Assembly (NCBI RefSeq): GCF_003719725.1
Contig: NZ_RIAX01000016.1
Location: 1-32,022, forward strand
Direction of reading: 5' to 3'
DNA from: Planococcus salinus
GTDB lineage: Bacteria > Bacillota > Bacilli > Bacillales_A > Planococcaceae
Length of the DNA: 32,022 nt
Positions 20,626-31,270 of the stretch are shown in pieces (within the stretch, counting starts at the first letter, position 1; each line of letters starts with the position of its first letter). The notes beneath the pieces were generated by a model. The model ran no database searches, had not been told where the DNA came from, and saw only the letters and a program-made list of their open reading frames with translations. Position numbers and translations under genes: made by a program.

Positions 20626-20774
20626 AGAAAAGTGCAGGCGATCGGATAAAGGAAAGTAACTTAAGAACGCGGGATCCCGTCGTATGGTTACTTGATCTGT
20701 TCCTTGCGGGCCTTCAACAGGCTTACGGCAGAACCAACTATACTAAATGAATACGATTAGCGGAGGATTAAACT
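20626..20774 (+). promoter_or_regulatory. Structured 5' leader of glmU (uncharacterised)
   Basis: The untranslated leader can form a stacked structure. AAGGAA (20649-20654) pairs with TTCCTT (20700-20705) around an AGTAAC/GTTACT stem (20655-20660 with 20687-20692). Inside that stem a small hairpin is centred on the palindrome CGGGATCCCG (20670-20679). A second hairpin GCCT/AGGC follows near 20711-20724. No terminator-like stem with a T run is present, and the ribosome site GGAGG (20762-20766) is free in this fold. I do not recognise a known riboswitch class. Function unknown. Confidence 0.5.
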
Positions 20775-22145
20775 ATGACACATACATATGCAGTTATTCT
20801 AGCGGCCGGCCAGGGTACACGGATGAAGTCGAAGTTGTACAAAGTGCTGCATCCTGTATGCGGAATGCCGATGGTCGAGCATGTGACACGAAACATCGAG
20901 CGCCTGAATGCCGACAAAATCGTCACGGTCGTCGGACACGGGGCCGAAGCTGTAAAAGAGCAGCTGGGTGACAGAAGTGAGTATGCCCTTCAAGAAGAGC
21001 AGCTTGGAACGGCGCATGCTGTTCAGCAAGCCGCTTCGTTGATTGAAGGAAAACCGGGCACAACAGTGGTGGTCTGTGGCGATACGCCCTTGATCGAGGC
21101 AGAAACAATGAAGTCTTTAATCGAGCACCACACAGAAACAAAAGCAAAAGCCACCATTTTAACAGCGATTGCTGATAACCCTGCAGGCTATGGCCGAATC
21201 ATCCGCAACAAAGCGGGGGGCGTCGAGAAAATCGTTGAGCAGAAAGACGCTTCTCCAGAGGAGCAGCAAGTCAAAGAAATCAATACCGGAACGTATTGCT
21301 TTGACAACGAAGCTCTTTTCGCCACCTTGAAGCTTGTTTCAAATGACAATTCACAAGGCGAATACTACCTGCCGGATGTAGTTGAAATTTTGCAGCAGCA
21401 AGGAGAAACAGTAGCCGCCTATGCCACAAGCAGTTTTGAAGAAACTTTGGGTGTCAATGATCGAGTGGCATTAAGCGAAGCGGAGCGCATCATGCGCGCC
21501 CGGATTGCAGAGAAACATATGCGGAACGGGGTGTCCTTCATCGATCCAGCCACTGCTTACATCAGCGCAGAAGCGGAAATCGGTGCTGACACGGTAATCC
21601 AACCGAACGTGACAATTGAAGGAACAACGAAGATCGGCGAAGACTGCGTCATTTCTTCGAACAGCCAAATCGTCAACAGTGTCATTGGAGACCGTACAGT
21701 GATTCGTTCATCGGCTGTTTACGACAGCACGATCGGAAATGACACTGCAATAGGACCCTTTGCCCACATCCGCCCAGAGTCAGAGCTTGGGGATGATGTG
21801 AAAATCGGCAATTTTGTCGAAGTGAAAAAATCCGCTTTGGGCAAGGGCAGCAAAGTCTCTCACCTCAGCTATATTGGAGATGCGCATGTCGGCACGGACG
21901 TCAATATTGGCTGTGGTACGATCACCGTCAATTACGACGGCAAGAACAAGCATGTAACAACGATTGAAGATGATTCGTTCATCGGCTGCAATTCGAATCT
22001 GATTGCTCCTGTAACCATTGGAAAAGGCTCATATGTTGCGGCAGGCTCCACCATTTCAAAAGATGTACCAAGTGATTCACTGGCCATTGCACGTGCGCGT
22101 CAGGAAAACAAAGAAGGCTATGCAAACAAATTAAACCGGAAATAA
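20775..22145 (+). CDS. glmU: Bifunctional UDP-GlcNAc synthesis enzyme GlmU
   Basis: GlmU acetylates glucosamine-1-phosphate and then transfers UMP to make UDP-GlcNAc, the precursor for peptidoglycan and teichoic acids. The 456-aa protein has the N-terminal uridyltransferase domain with [19 protein letters not shown] (9-27) and a C-terminal left-handed beta-helix from about 250 with hexapeptide repeats. The acetyltransferase histidine H363 (in [12 protein letters not shown]) matches E. coli numbering, and [10 protein letters not shown] is conserved. CGGAGG lies before the ATG at 20775. The gene is called gcaD in B. subtilis, where glmU-prs linkage is also found. It is followed by prs after 18 bases. 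Confidence 0.97.
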   Translation: MTHTYAVILAAGQGTRMKSKLYKVLHPVCGMPMVEHVTRNIERLNADKIVTVVGHGAEAVKEQLGDRSEYALQEEQLGTAHAVQQAASLIEGKPGTTVVVCGDTPLIEAETMKSLIEHHTETKAKATILTAIADNPAGYGRIIRNKAGGVEKIVEQKDASPEEQQVKEINTGTYCFDNEALFATLKLVSNDNSQGEYYLPDVVEILQQQGETVAAYATSSFEETLGVNDRVALSEAERIMRARIAEKHMRNGVSFIDPATAYISAEAEIGADTVIQPNVTIEGTTKIGEDCVISSNSQIVNSVIGDRTVIRSSAVYDSTIGNDTAIGPFAHIRPESELGDDVKIGNFVEVKKSALGKGSKVSHLSYIGDAHVGTDVNIGCGTITVNYDGKNKHVTTIEDDSFIGCNSNLIAPVTIGKGSYVAAGSTISKDVPSDSLAIARARQENKEGYANKLNRK

Positions 22146-22163
22146 TAGGAGGGTTCACTCGCA

Positions 22164-23126
22164 ATGAGTTACCAATATGCAAACACGAAACTGAAAATCT
22201 TTTCATTAAATTCGAACCAGGAGCTGGCAGAAGAAATTGCCAAAGAAGTGGGAATGCCATTGGGAAAGAGTTCTGTTACGCATTTCAGTGATGGAGAAAT
22301 CCAGATTAATATCGAAGAAAGCATCCGTGGATGCGATGTTTTCATCGTGCAATCGACTTCTCAGCCGGTCAATGAAAACCTGATGGAGTTGCTGATCATG
22401 GTAGATGCGGTGAAACGCGCTTCTGCCCGTACCGTCAACGTGGTTATTCCTTACTATGGTTACGCCCGCCAAGACCGAAAAGCGCGTTCACGTGAACCGA
22501 TTACAGCTAAACTCGTTGCGAATTTATTGGAAACGGCAGGAGCGACTCGTGTTGTTGTGCTCGATTTGCATGCCCCTCAAATCCAAGGGTTCTTTGATAT
22601 CCTGATTGACCATTTGGTAGCCGTCCCTCTTATTTCCGATTATTTCTTAAATGACAGCGGAATTGATTTGGAGAATGTCATTATCGTTTCTCCTGATCAT
22701 GGCGGTGTAACGCGTGCCCGCAAAATGGCAGACCGTCTGAAAGCGCCGATTGCCATCATTGATAAGCGCCGTCCGCGCCCGAATGTGGCAGAAGTGATGA
22801 ATATCATCGGGAATGTCGAAGGCAAAACCGCTATCATCATTGACGACATCATTGATACAGCGGGAACCATTTCGATTGCCGCCAGTGCGCTCGTTGAAAG
22901 CGGCGCAAAAGAAGTTTATGCCTGCTGTACACATCCGGTTCTTTCCGGCCCGGCAGTTGGGCGAATTGACGATTCTGTCATTAAAGAATTGATCATCACC
23001 AACTCGATTCAATTACCGGAAGAAAAGAAATCACCAAAGATCAAACAATTGTCTGTGGCGAAATTGCTTGCTGAAACAATCGTCCGCGTTTATGAACAAA
23101 AATCAGTCAGCACACTGTTCGACTGA
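22164..23126 (+). CDS. prs: Ribose-phosphate pyrophosphokinase
   Basis: PRPP synthetase makes PRPP from ribose-5-phosphate and ATP, the precursor of purines, pyrimidines, histidine and tryptophan, and the effector sensed by PurR encoded nearby. The 320-aa class I enzyme has the flexible catalytic loop [14 protein letters not shown] (about 98-112), [23 protein letters not shown] and the PRPP-binding loop [13 protein letters not shown] (about 224-236). AGGAGGG lies ten bases before the ATG at 22164, a slightly long spacing. It shares the glmU promoter. A hairpin at 23101-23128 covers its stop codon but lacks a T tract, so readthrough into ctc is possible. Confidence 0.97.
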   Translation: MSYQYANTKLKIFSLNSNQELAEEIAKEVGMPLGKSSVTHFSDGEIQINIEESIRGCDVFIVQSTSQPVNENLMELLIMVDAVKRASARTVNVVIPYYGYARQDRKARSREPITAKLVANLLETAGATRVVVLDLHAPQIQGFFDILIDHLVAVPLISDYFLNDSGIDLENVIIVSPDHGGVTRARKMADRLKAPIAIIDKRRPRPNVAEVMNIIGNVEGKTAIIIDDIIDTAGTISIAASALVESGAKEVYACCTHPVLSGPAVGRIDDSVIKELIITNSIQLPEEKKSPKIKQLSVAKLLAETIVRVYEQKSVSTLFD

Positions 23127-23153
23127 TTGTCTCTCATTGCTCAGCAACACTCG

Positions 23154-23181
23154 AGGTTTTGTTTAGAAAAGAATAGGGTAG
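23154..23181 (+). promoter_or_regulatory. Sigma-B-like promoter of ctc
   Basis: AGGTTTTG (23154-23161), a 14-base spacer and GGGTAG (23176-23181) resemble the sigma-B consensus GTTT-N14-GGGTAT. B. subtilis ctc is a classical sigma-B target with the same spacing. The predicted start is about 35 bases before the ctc ATG. Confidence 0.7.
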
Positions 23182-23223
23182 TTTACTACTATGCACTTTT
23201 AAAACAACTGGAGGGTGAAATGT

Positions 23224-23880
23224 ATGAGTATAAAAATGACAGCACAAAAAAGAGAAAGCGGGACACCACATTCAGCGTTGACAGAGCTGCGTGGAAGAGG
23301 GGACGTACCCGGTATTGTTTATGGTTTCAAGACAGAAACTACACCCATCACAGTTTCTGAAATTGATTTGATTAAAACGTTGCGTGAGTCGGGACGAAAC
23401 GGTGTCATCAGTTTGGAAATTGAAGGGAAATCATATAACGTCGTTTTGAATGATTATCAAATGGATGCGCTCAAAGGCAATTTTGAACACGTTGACTTTT
23501 TGGCGATCAACATGGCTGACGAACTTGAAGTATCGACAGTCGTGCACTTGACTGGAGAATCGGCCGGTGAAAAAGAAGGTGGGGTTGTCACTCAGCCAAA
23601 CCGTGAAGTACTGATTAAAGTAAAACCTTCTGATATTCCGGACGCTCTTGAAGTGGATGTGACGAACCTGGATGTCGGCGAGTCTCTTTCCGTGGGCGAT
23701 ATCCGCGGAACAGTGCCATATGAAATTTTGGATGACGATGACTTTATCCTCGTTACCATTACTGCACCGCGTACACAGGATGAAATCGATGAGCTTGAAA
23801 CGCCAACAGGCGACGAAGAAGAGCCGGAAGTGCTTGTCGGACCGTCTTCTGATGAAGAAAGTGAAGAAGAAAAAGCTTAA
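23224..23880 (+). CDS. rplY: 50S ribosomal protein L25/general stress protein Ctc
   Basis: Ctc is the L25/TL5-family protein that binds 5S rRNA and is induced by general stress in B. subtilis. The 218-aa protein has the 5S-binding N-terminal barrel (about 1-92, with [14 protein letters not shown]), the TL5-type C-terminal beta domain (about 98-185, with [15 protein letters not shown]) and a strongly acidic tail (about 182-218). GGAGGGTG precedes the ATG at 23224. An ATG at 23220 is out of frame, and the in-frame GTG at 23215 is part of the ribosome site. A sigma-B-type promoter precedes it and a terminator follows. Confidence 0.94.
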   Translation: MSIKMTAQKRESGTPHSALTELRGRGDVPGIVYGFKTETTPITVSEIDLIKTLRESGRNGVISLEIEGKSYNVVLNDYQMDALKGNFEHVDFLAINMADELEVSTVVHLTGESAGEKEGGVVTQPNREVLIKVKPSDIPDALEVDVTNLDVGESLSVGDIRGTVPYEILDDDDFILVTITAPRTQDEIDELETPTGDEEEPEVLVGPSSDEESEEEKA

Positions 23881-23898
23881 ATGCCGGAAACAAATAAA

Positions 23899-23928
23899 GG
23901 GGCTGTCAGTGGACAGTCCCTATTTTTT
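23899..23928 (+). terminator. Terminator after ctc
   Basis: A 9-bp stem with one wobble (23899-23907 with 23912-23920) has an AGTG loop and is followed by TATTTTTT. Confidence 0.88.
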
Positions 23929-23946
23929 CGTTTACAGATCCAATTA

Positions 23947-23955
23947 TGATAAAAT
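23947..23955 (+). promoter_or_regulatory. Putative extended -10 promoter of pth
   Basis: TGATAAAAT fits an extended -10 element (TGn plus TAAAAT); the -35 region is poor. The start would be near 23962, 28 bases before the ATG. Confidence 0.5.
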
Positions 23956-23989
23956 AAACAGCAGTGAAAAAGTAAAGGAAGAGTTTAAA

Positions 23990-24550
23990 ATGAAATTAAT
24001 TGTCGGCTTAGGGAATCCAGGCAAAACATATGAAGAAACACGTCACAATATCGGCTTTAAAGTTATTGACCATCTTGCGGCCAACTGGAATGCGCCGCTG
24101 ACGCAGTCGAAATTTAAAGGCATGTATTCGATTATCCATCGTCCTGAAGGGAAAGTGATGTTGCTTAAGCCTTTGACGTATATGAATTTGTCGGGTGAAA
24201 GCGTCGGAGCTTTGATGAATTATTACAATATCGCTATTGAAGACCTTGTGGTCATTTATGATGATTTGGATTTACCGACAGGCCAACTCCGTTTGCGTCA
24301 AAAAGGGAGTGCAGGAGGCCATAACGGCATCAAGTCGTTAATCCAGCATCTCGGCACTCAGCAATTCAACCGGATGCGCATCGGCATCAGCCGGCCGCCT
24401 GCGGGCATGAAAGTTCCGGATTATGTATTGTCCAGGTTTTCGAAAGAAGAAAGTCCGGAAGTGGGAGAAGCAGTGAAGAAAAGCGCGGCAGCTTGTGAAT
24501 TGTGGTTGTCCAAACCTTATTTGGAAGTAATGAATGAATTTAATGGATAG
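23990..24550 (+). CDS. pth: Peptidyl-tRNA hydrolase
   Basis: Pth frees tRNA from peptidyl-tRNA that drops off ribosomes, an essential recycling step. The 186-aa protein has [18 protein letters not shown] with the catalytic histidine H19, MNLSGESV, the conserved aspartates in [11 protein letters not shown], and [22 protein letters not shown] sets the ATG at 23990. The same frame is open far upstream into ctc, but that part is not coding. In B. subtilis fin follows pth; here the gap to mfd is 92 bases and empty apart from a hairpin. Confidence 0.96.
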   Translation: MKLIVGLGNPGKTYEETRHNIGFKVIDHLAANWNAPLTQSKFKGMYSIIHRPEGKVMLLKPLTYMNLSGESVGALMNYYNIAIEDLVVIYDDLDLPTGQLRLRQKGSAGGHNGIKSLIQHLGTQQFNRMRIGISRPPAGMKVPDYVLSRFSKEESPEVGEAVKKSAAACELWLSKPYLEVMNEFNG

Positions 24551-24556
24551 GACAGT

Positions 24557-24588
24557 GCTTTGGCGCAACCGGCGCGCAGGGCTTTTTT
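24557..24588 (+). terminator. Putative terminator after pth
   Basis: GCTTT/AGGGC and GCGC/GCGC stems separated by an internal loop are followed by six T (24583-24588). The outer pairs include G-T wobbles, so strength is uncertain. Confidence 0.6.
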
Positions 24589-24642
24589 CTGTTTCTGTAG
24601 GCTATTTTGGAACATCACTTTATCCGGAAGGGAGAAGTCTTC

Positions 24643-27600
24643 ATGAATCATATTTTACAGGCATTTTCAGAGGATTCCCATACACAGAAGTTCATCAATG
24701 ATCTGCAAAAAGGGCAGGACCATCAGCTTATTTCGGGGCTGTCGGGAAGCAGCCGGCCGATTTTCTATCAGACGGTATGGAAAGCGCTGGATTCTCCGTT
24801 GTTGATTGTGACACCGAATTTATTGCATGCTCAGCGCGTTTACGATGATATGGTCAAATTGATGGGGGAAGAAGTTGTTCATTTATACCCTGCGGAAGAA
24901 TTGATCGCAGCGGACGTATCGTTTTCCGGTCCGGAGCTGCGTGCTCATCGGATTGATACACTTGATCATATGACAAATGTTGGGAAAGGTGTGTACATTT
25001 CACCGATTGCCGGAATGCGGAAATTGCTTCCTTCAAAGGCAAAATGGCAGGATTCCACTCTCCGTGTCAACGAAGGCGAAGAGTTGGATACAACTCAGTG
25101 GCTGGATAAATTGGTGGCCATGGGCTATTCGCGTACACCGATGGTTACAGCGCCGGGAGAGTTTGCGTTGCGTGGAGGGATTCTGGATATTTATCCATTG
25201 AATTTTGAACATCCCGTGAGACTCGAACTGTTTGATACCGAAGTGGATTCCATTCGGATTTTCTCGGCAGAAGATCAGCGTTCGCTTGAAAAGAGGTCGT
25301 CACTGTCCATCCTGCCGGCCAATGAACTCGTTTTGTCGAGACAACAACAATTGAAGCTTGCTGAAAGGCTCGAAGATCAGCTGGCTGCTACACTGAAAAA
25401 AATCAGGTCGGAAGATACCAAAGAGTTGCTGCTTCAGAACATCCAACACGACATTGATTTGTTGAAAGAAGGCAATTTGCCGGACCAAATAGCCAAATAT
25501 GGTTCATTGATTGAGTCGCAGTCCGCTTTTTTAGGCGATTATTTCCCGGGAAATGGTTTTGTGTTTTTTGACGAGTTGGGCCGTATTCAGGAAATGACGG
25601 ATACGCTCGAACGTGAAGAAGGCGATTGGATCGTGTCCCTTCTGGAGGAAGGAAAATTTCTTCATGACGTACCGTTAGCTTACACATTCCGTGAGTTGAT
25701 GAGCAAACTGACACAGAAGACCAGTTTTCTCTCCCTGTTTGTACGGACGTTCCCGATGGTACAAATAAAGAAATCAGTCGCTTTTTCATGCAAACCAATG
25801 CAGTCTTTCCATGGACAGATGAATTTATTGAAAGCGGAGATGGAACGTTGGGAGCTGGGCAAGTTCCAGGTTTTCATCGTAGCTGAAGGAGAAGAGCGGC
25901 TGCGGAAAGTCCGTTCGGTATTGGAAGACTATGACATGGAAGCGGAAATCATCACGTCTTCAACTAATGTCCAGGGAGGCAAAGTCTACCTGGTCGACGG
26001 CGAGCTGTCGACAGGATTTGAAATGCCGTTGCAGCGCTTGGCTGTCGTTACCGATGCGGAATTGTTTAAGCAGCAAGCCAAGAAAAAGACACGTCCTCAA
26101 AAGTTGAGCAATGCTGAGCGCATCAAAAGCTATTCGGAAATTAAACCAGGTGATTACATTGTCCATATCCATCACGGAATCGGACGTTATCTCGGAATCG
26201 AAACACTGGAAGTCAACGGCGTCCATAAAGATTACCTGAACATTGCTTACAAAGCGGATGATAAATTATTTGTGCCGGTCGATCAGATCGATTTGATCCA
26301 GAAATACATCGCATCTGAGGAAAAAGAACCGAAATTGCACAAAATGGGCGGCGCCGAATGGAAAAAGACGCGCAGTAAAGTATCGGCTGCCGTCCAGGAC
26401 ATTGCAGATGATTTAATCAAGCTGTATGCAGAACGCGAAGCACTGAAAGGTTATGCGTTCTCTGAAGAGCAGGACATGCAGCGGCAATTCGAAGCGGAAT
26501 TCCCTTATGAAGAAACGGTTGACCAGCTGCGTTCGATTAATGAAGTGAAAAAAGATATGGAAAAAGAACGTCCGATGGACCGCCTGATTTGCGGAGACGT
26601 AGGCTATGGCAAAACGGAAGTGGCCATCCGGGCAGCATTCAAAGCGGTTCTGGATGGCAAGCAAGTGGCGTTTTTGGTGCCCACCACCATTTTGGCGCAG
26701 CAGCATTACGAAACGATGCAGGAGCGGTTTAAAGATTATCCGATCGAAGTCGGTTTGATGAGCCGCTTCCGTTCAAAAAAGCAGCAGACTGAAACGGTTA
26801 AAGGATTGAAGAACGGTTCTGTCGATGTAGTGGTGGGTACTCACCGGATTTTGTCCAAAGACATTCATTACAAAGACCTGGGATTATTGATTATTGATGA
26901 AGAACAGCGCTTTGGTGTGACACACAAAGAAAAAATCAAGCAATTGAAAACCAATGTCGATGTGCTGACACTAACAGCGACGCCGATTCCGCGGACGCTT
27001 CATATGTCAATGATCGGCGTGCGTGATTTATCGGTCATCGAAACACCGCCAGCCAACCGTTTTCCGGTACAGAGCTATGTGATGGAACATAATGGGGCAC
27101 TCGTGCGTGAAGCGATTGAACGGGAAATGGCGCGAGGCGGGCAAGTGTTTTATTTGTATAACCGGGTGGATGATATGACACGTAAAGTGGAAGAAATCCA
27201 GCAGCTTGTACCGGAAGCACGTGTCGGTTATGCACATGGACAGATGACAGAGACGGAACTGGAGTCAGTCATTCTCGGGTTTTTGGAAGGTGACTACGAT
27301 GTGTTGGTGACAACGACCATCATCGAAACAGGAATCGATATCCCGAACGTCAATACGTTGATCGTCCATAATGCAGATCGCATGGGCTTATCGCAATTAT
27401 ACCAATTGCGTGGGCGTGTCGGCCGTTCAAGCCGTGTGGCCTATGCCTATTTCATGTATCAGCGGGATAAAGTGCTGACGGATGTGGCGGAAAAACGCCT
27501 GATGGCCATCAAAGAGTTTACTGAGCTCGGATCCGGCTTTAAAATTGCCATGCGCGATTTGACGATTCGCGGAGCAGGGAATCTGCTTGGTTCCCAACAG

Positions 27601-28176
27601 CACGGATTTATCGATTCGGTCGGTTTCGATTTGTATTCCCAAATGCTGCAGGATGCCATCGAGGAACGGCAGACCGGCGTCAAAAAAGAGGAGATCCCGG
27701 AAGTCGAAATCTCCCTGCATGTCGACGCGTACATTCCCGATTCCTACATCAGCGACGGGTATCAGAAAATCCAAATGTACAAACGCGTCAAAGGCATTGA
27801 AACAGCTGAAGAAATGGTCGAGCTGCAGGACGAGCTGATTGACCGTTTTGGTGATATGCCGATTGAAACAGACCGTTTGCTGCGCATTGCGCGTATGAAA
27901 GTATGGGCACGGGAGACCGGCGTCGAATCAATCAAGCAAAACGGCAAAGTGGTGACAGTCAAGTTGACAGCAGATGGAACTGCTTCAGTCAATGGCGGCA
28001 AATTGGTGGAAGAATCTGCTGCGTTCGGCCGCGCTGTCGGCTTCAGCATGTCCGGTCAGCAATTGGTCATGACCATCGACGAAGCGAGAACGTCCAATCA
28101 GCATCCGTTTGATGTACTGGAGGGTATGATGAAACTTCTGCCGGAATCGCTTCGTGAAGAAAAAACAGTGAGTTAA
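24643..28176 (+). CDS. mfd: Transcription-repair coupling factor Mfd
   Basis: Mfd removes RNA polymerase stalled at DNA lesions and recruits UvrA. The 1177-aa protein has the UvrB-like N-terminal module (about 1-350), a CarD-like polymerase-interaction domain (about 490-550, [20 protein letters not shown]), and the RecG-like translocase with Walker A GDVGYGKT (651-658) and DEEQ box (752-755, DEEQRFG). Motifs [21 protein letters not shown] and QLRGRVGRS follow, then a C-terminal TRCF domain at about 1010-1110. AAGGGAG precedes the ATG at 24643; an in-frame upstream ATG at 24607 lacks a good site. spoVT, the next gene in B. subtilis, is missing. Confidence 0.97.
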   Translation: MNHILQAFSEDSHTQKFINDLQKGQDHQLISGLSGSSRPIFYQTVWKALDSPLLIVTPNLLHAQRVYDDMVKLMGEEVVHLYPAEELIAADVSFSGPELRAHRIDTLDHMTNVGKGVYISPIAGMRKLLPSKAKWQDSTLRVNEGEELDTTQWLDKLVAMGYSRTPMVTAPGEFALRGGILDIYPLNFEHPVRLELFDTEVDSIRIFSAEDQRSLEKRSSLSILPANELVLSRQQQLKLAERLEDQLAATLKKIRSEDTKELLLQNIQHDIDLLKEGNLPDQIAKYGSLIESQSAFLGDYFPGNGFVFFDELGRIQEMTDTLEREEGDWIVSLLEEGKFLHDVPLAYTFRELMSKLTQKTSFLSLFVRTFPMVQIKKSVAFSCKPMQSFHGQMNLLKAEMERWELGKFQVFIVAEGEERLRKVRSVLEDYDMEAEIITSSTNVQGGKVYLVDGELSTGFEMPLQRLAVVTDAELFKQQAKKKTRPQKLSNAERIKSYSEIKPGDYIVHIHHGIGRYLGIETLEVNGVHKDYLNIAYKADDKLFVPVDQIDLIQKYIASEEKEPKLHKMGGAEWKKTRSKVSAAVQDIADDLIKLYAEREALKGYAFSEEQDMQRQFEAEFPYEETVDQLRSINEVKKDMEKERPMDRLICGDVGYGKTEVAIRAAFKAVLDGKQVAFLVPTTILAQQHYETMQERFKDYPIEVGLMSRFRSKKQQTETVKGLKNGSVDVVVGTHRILSKDIHYKDLGLLIIDEEQRFGVTHKEKIKQLKTNVDVLTLTATPIPRTLHMSMIGVRDLSVIETPPANRFPVQSYVMEHNGALVREAIEREMARGGQVFYLYNRVDDMTRKVEEIQQLVPEARVGYAHGQMTETELESVILGFLEGDYDVLVTTTIIETGIDIPNVNTLIVHNADRMGLSQLYQLRGRVGRSSRVAYAYFMYQRDKVLTDVAEKRLMAIKEFTELGSGFKIAMRDLTIRGAGNLLGSQQHGFIDSVGFDLYSQMLQDAIEERQTGVKKEEIPEVEISLHVDAYIPDSYISDGYQKIQMYKRVKGIETAEEMVELQDELIDRFGDMPIETDRLLRIARMKVWARETGVESIKQNGKVVTVKLTADGTASVNGGKLVEESAAFGRAVGFSMSGQQLVMTIDEARTSNQHPFDVLEGMMKLLPESLREEKTVS

Positions 28177-28203
28177 TTTTTTTGATGGAATGAGAGGATT
28201 CCG

Positions 28204-29799
28204 GTGAACAATGAAGGAACGATGAAGTCGTTTATGAAAGGCGCCGTCCTGCTGACGATGGCAGGGCTGATGGTGAAGATCTTGAGCGCGGTCTACCGTG
28301 TGCCGTTTCAGAACCTGGTAGGAGATCAGGGGTTCTATATTTATCAGCAAGTATATCCGTTCATTGCCATTTTTGGCGTTTGGACTTCCTACGGTTTTGC
28401 GGTGGCCGTGTCAAAACTGATGGCCGACCATGAAGTTCAGCATCACCGCTCGATTTTGCGCATCGCTTTTGGGTTCATTGCCATGGTATCGGCAGTAGTG
28501 TTTGCGTGGCTGTTTTTCGGGGCAGACCAGTTGGCCCGGTGGATGGGTGACAGCCAGTTGAGCGCATTGCTGCGAGTCGGTGCGTTTGCGGTGCTGCTTA
28601 TGCCGCCGCTTGCTGTTTTGAAAGGATACTTTCAATCCCGCAACGACATGGCCCCTGTAGCGTACGCACAGGTATCGGAACAGGCAATTCGTATAGCGGT
28701 CATTTTGCTCGGTACCTGGATTGTCGTTACAAGCGGTTTCTCGCTTTACGTAGCGGGTCAGACAGCGATGTTCGGAGCAGTAGCCGGCGAAGTGGCGGCC
28801 GTTGTTTTGCTGGTTATCTATTTCCGAAAACGCCTGTTCGCTGCTGATGAAGCTTCAAATCTTCAGAAATGGCCAGTCATCAAGCAGATAATGGCTGTCA
28901 GCCTGAGTGTCAGCATGAGTTCGCTCATTCTGTTGTTTTTCCAGCTTGTTGATTCATTTACCGTATTCCGTCTGCTGGCAGACAGCGGCTTGGACCGTTT
29001 GTCAGCGATGGAACAAAAAGGCATATACGACCGTGGGCAGCCGCTTGTCCAATTTGGCATTTTGACCGCTACGTCGTTGACTTTGGCCATTGTGCCGCTG
29101 GTTGCTCATATGTCGAAAAAAAGAGGCGGCCGTTCAGCGCAGCTGTATGCGCAGCTGGCGTTTCGTATTTCGTTTTTATTTGCCTTCGCTTCTGCAGTCG
29201 GGCTCACGGTTGTGATGCCGTATGTTAACGAAACTTTGTTCCAGACACGGGAAGAATCAGTGGCTCTGATTGTGTTCAATTGGCAGATTGTCTGGATGTC
29301 GTTATTGCTGATTATGACGGCCATGCTCCATGGCCTTGGCAAAGTAAGAGTGCCGGCGCTGCTGCTGACAGCCGGAGTGCTGATCAAAATTGCAGGGAAT
29401 TTGCTGCTGGTGCCGGTTTGGGGTGTTACAGGCGCTGCAGCCGCCGGCAATGCAGGCTTGGCGTTGATCGTGTTCAGCTTGTTGTACTACTTTAAAAAAG
29501 TATGGCCAATCCGGTTTGCCGCTGGTCGTTATTACGGCTGGCTCGTTTTGGCGGCTGTTGCCATGTCCATTACGGTCATCGGTTGGGAACTGCTGGCAGA
29601 CTGGGTCTTGTTTGACCGTTTTCCAAGCAGGATAGCAGCGCTTCTCGTCACCATGACTGCAATCCCGCTCGGCGCCGCGGTGTTCCTGGCAATCATCGCC
29701 AAAAGCCGGATCATTACAGAAAAAGAATGGTATATCATTCCGCTCGGCCGCAAAATGGCAGGGCTTCAATTGACCATAAATCGCAAAAAGAAAAGGTGA
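28204..29799 (+). CDS. yabM: Polysaccharide/lipid flippase-like membrane protein (YabM, MOP superfamily)
   Basis: A 531-aa polytopic membrane protein of the MOP/MATE superfamily, SpoVB/MurJ-like group, which in characterised members flips lipid-linked sugars. It starts with KGAVLLTMAGLMVKILSAVYRVP and FYIYQQVYP, a hallmark of the group, and contains about 14 hydrophobic segments, with a basic end INRKKKR. The start is a GTG at 28204 with GAGAGG seven bases upstream; an in-frame ATG at 28222 has a closer, weaker site. It follows mfd by 27 bases and its stop is five bases before mazG. The substrate cannot be told from the sequence; a lipid II or teichoic acid precursor is possible. Confidence 0.9.
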   Translation: MNNEGTMKSFMKGAVLLTMAGLMVKILSAVYRVPFQNLVGDQGFYIYQQVYPFIAIFGVWTSYGFAVAVSKLMADHEVQHHRSILRIAFGFIAMVSAVVFAWLFFGADQLARWMGDSQLSALLRVGAFAVLLMPPLAVLKGYFQSRNDMAPVAYAQVSEQAIRIAVILLGTWIVVTSGFSLYVAGQTAMFGAVAGEVAAVVLLVIYFRKRLFAADEASNLQKWPVIKQIMAVSLSVSMSSLILLFFQLVDSFTVFRLLADSGLDRLSAMEQKGIYDRGQPLVQFGILTATSLTLAIVPLVAHMSKKRGGRSAQLYAQLAFRISFLFAFASAVGLTVVMPYVNETLFQTREESVALIVFNWQIVWMSLLLIMTAMLHGLGKVRVPALLLTAGVLIKIAGNLLLVPVWGVTGAAAAGNAGLALIVFSLLYYFKKVWPIRFAAGRYYGWLVLAAVAMSITVIGWELLADWVLFDRFPSRIAALLVTMTAIPLGAAVFLAIIAKSRIITEKEWYIIPLGRKMAGLQLTINRKKKR

Positions 29800-29804
29800 T
29801 CAAC

Positions 29805-31232
29805 ATGAATACCATCCATATCATCGGGTTGGGCGCAGGAGACCTGGACCAATTGCCGTTGGGTGTTTATAAACAATTAAAAGCGGCAGACACGTTATAT
29901 GTCCGGACAGAAGATCATCCGGTGCTGGAAGAACTGGCAAAAGAAGGTGTCGCTTTTTCAAGTTTTGATGCCATTTACGAAAAACACGACACATTTGAAC
30001 CCGTCTATCAGGAGATTGCGGAGATATTAATTCGTCTGGCGGATCAGGCTTCGATTGTTTACGCTGTACCGGGCCACCCTCTTGTAGCTGAACAAACCGT
30101 TCAGCACTTGATCGCGGCGGAAAAAGCGAATCGATGCAGGCTGTCAATCGAAGGTGGCCACAGCTTTTTGGATGCACTGTTCGGCTCGCTGCGAATCGAT
30201 CCCATTGAAGGGTTTCAGTTGGTCGATGGAACAGCAATGCACAGCGATCAATTGAATATGACGCAGCATCTGCTGATTGCTCAAGTCTATGATTCGTTCA
30301 GCGCTTCCGAAGTTAAATTGACATTGATGGAAAAATACAGAGACGATTATCCGGTGACGATTGTCACCGCTGCAGGTTCAAAAGATGAAGTTCTTCAAAC
30401 CGTACCTCTTTATGAACTGGATCGTGCAGCCGAAGTGAACAACTTGACGACCGTTTACGTTCCACCCGCTGCAGAACAGTCTGAACGCCTGAAAGAATGG
30501 CAGACCTTCCGCAGCATCGTAGCACAGCTTCGAAGCCCTGAGGGGTGTCCGTGGGACCGTGAACAGACCCATGAGTCACTGCGTCCTTATTTATTGGAGG
30601 AAGCGCACGAATTGCTGCAGGCAATTGATGAGCAGGACGATGAAGCGATTGCCGAAGAACTGGGTGACGTGCTGCTGCAGGTATTGCTGCATGCACAAAT
30701 CGGCCAGGACAATGGATATTTCCAGTTGGAAGACGTACTCGAATCCATCAGCGGGAAAATGATCCGTCGCCATCCCCATGTTTTCGGAGACACAAAAGTG
30801 GACAATGCAGAAGACGTCGTTAAAAACTGGCAAACGATCAAAGCGGAAGAAAAGCCAGCCACAGCTTCTCTGCTCGATGGCCAGGAGCGCTTCAGCTCTT
30901 CTCTGATGACTTCGTATAATTACCAGAAGAAAGCAGCGAAAGTTGGCTTCAGCTGGCCGGATGCAGAAGGGGCTTGGCAAAAATTCCATGAAGAATTGCA
31001 GGAATTCCAAACAGAATTGGCGAAAGGTTCAGCAGACAACCAACTGGACGAACTCGGAGACCTCTTATTCACTTTGGTGAACATCGCACGGTTTTACGGG
31101 TTGTCGCCTGAACAAGCGATGGTGCAGGCCAACCGCAAGTTTCAAAGCCGTTTCGGCTATGTGGAACAGCGAGTCAAGGAAGGGACCGGCAACTTCAGTG
31201 ATTATACATTGGAGCAGTTGGACCAGTTTTAG
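29805..31232 (+). CDS. yabN: MazG family protein with tetrapyrrole methylase-like domain (YabN)
   Basis: A two-part protein of 475 aa. The N-terminal part (about 1-215) resembles SAM-dependent tetrapyrrole methylases, with IIGLGAGDLDQLPLGVYK (5-22) and VPGHPLVAE. The C-terminal part is a MazG nucleotide pyrophosphohydrolase with GCPWDREQTHESLRPYLLEE (about 247-266), EELGDVLLQ and KMIRRHPHVFG. A second MazG-like segment (about 380-475) carries EELQEFQTEL and DELGDLLFTL. The EExxE and ExxD metal motifs are present. MazG hydrolyses NTPs, including damaged ones. AAGGTGAT precedes the ATG at 29805. A longer reading from 29727 runs through yabM and is rejected. Confidence 0.93.
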   Translation: MNTIHIIGLGAGDLDQLPLGVYKQLKAADTLYVRTEDHPVLEELAKEGVAFSSFDAIYEKHDTFEPVYQEIAEILIRLADQASIVYAVPGHPLVAEQTVQHLIAAEKANRCRLSIEGGHSFLDALFGSLRIDPIEGFQLVDGTAMHSDQLNMTQHLLIAQVYDSFSASEVKLTLMEKYRDDYPVTIVTAAGSKDEVLQTVPLYELDRAAEVNNLTTVYVPPAAEQSERLKEWQTFRSIVAQLRSPEGCPWDREQTHESLRPYLLEEAHELLQAIDEQDDEAIAEELGDVLLQVLLHAQIGQDNGYFQLEDVLESISGKMIRRHPHVFGDTKVDNAEDVVKNWQTIKAEEKPATASLLDGQERFSSSLMTSYNYQKKAAKVGFSWPDAEGAWQKFHEELQEFQTELAKGSADNQLDELGDLLFTLVNIARFYGLSPEQAMVQANRKFQSRFGYVEQRVKEGTGNFSDYTLEQLDQF

Positions 31233-31270
31233 AACGAGGCCAAATTTATGGCAAGAAAAGGAGAATAATG

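Noticed and set aside
20626..20774. Known riboswitch (glmS ribozyme, PRPP, guanidine) before glmU
   Set aside because: I could not match the conserved core sequences of these classes, so it is reported only as an uncharacterised structured leader.
23101..23128. Terminator at the end of prs
   Set aside because: The AATCAGT/ACTGATT hairpin has no T tract, so I do not call it a terminator.
23672..23989. Long upstream extension of pth through ctc
   Set aside because: It is out of frame within the conserved ctc gene and crosses the ctc terminator; Pth begins at the conserved [11 protein letters not shown].
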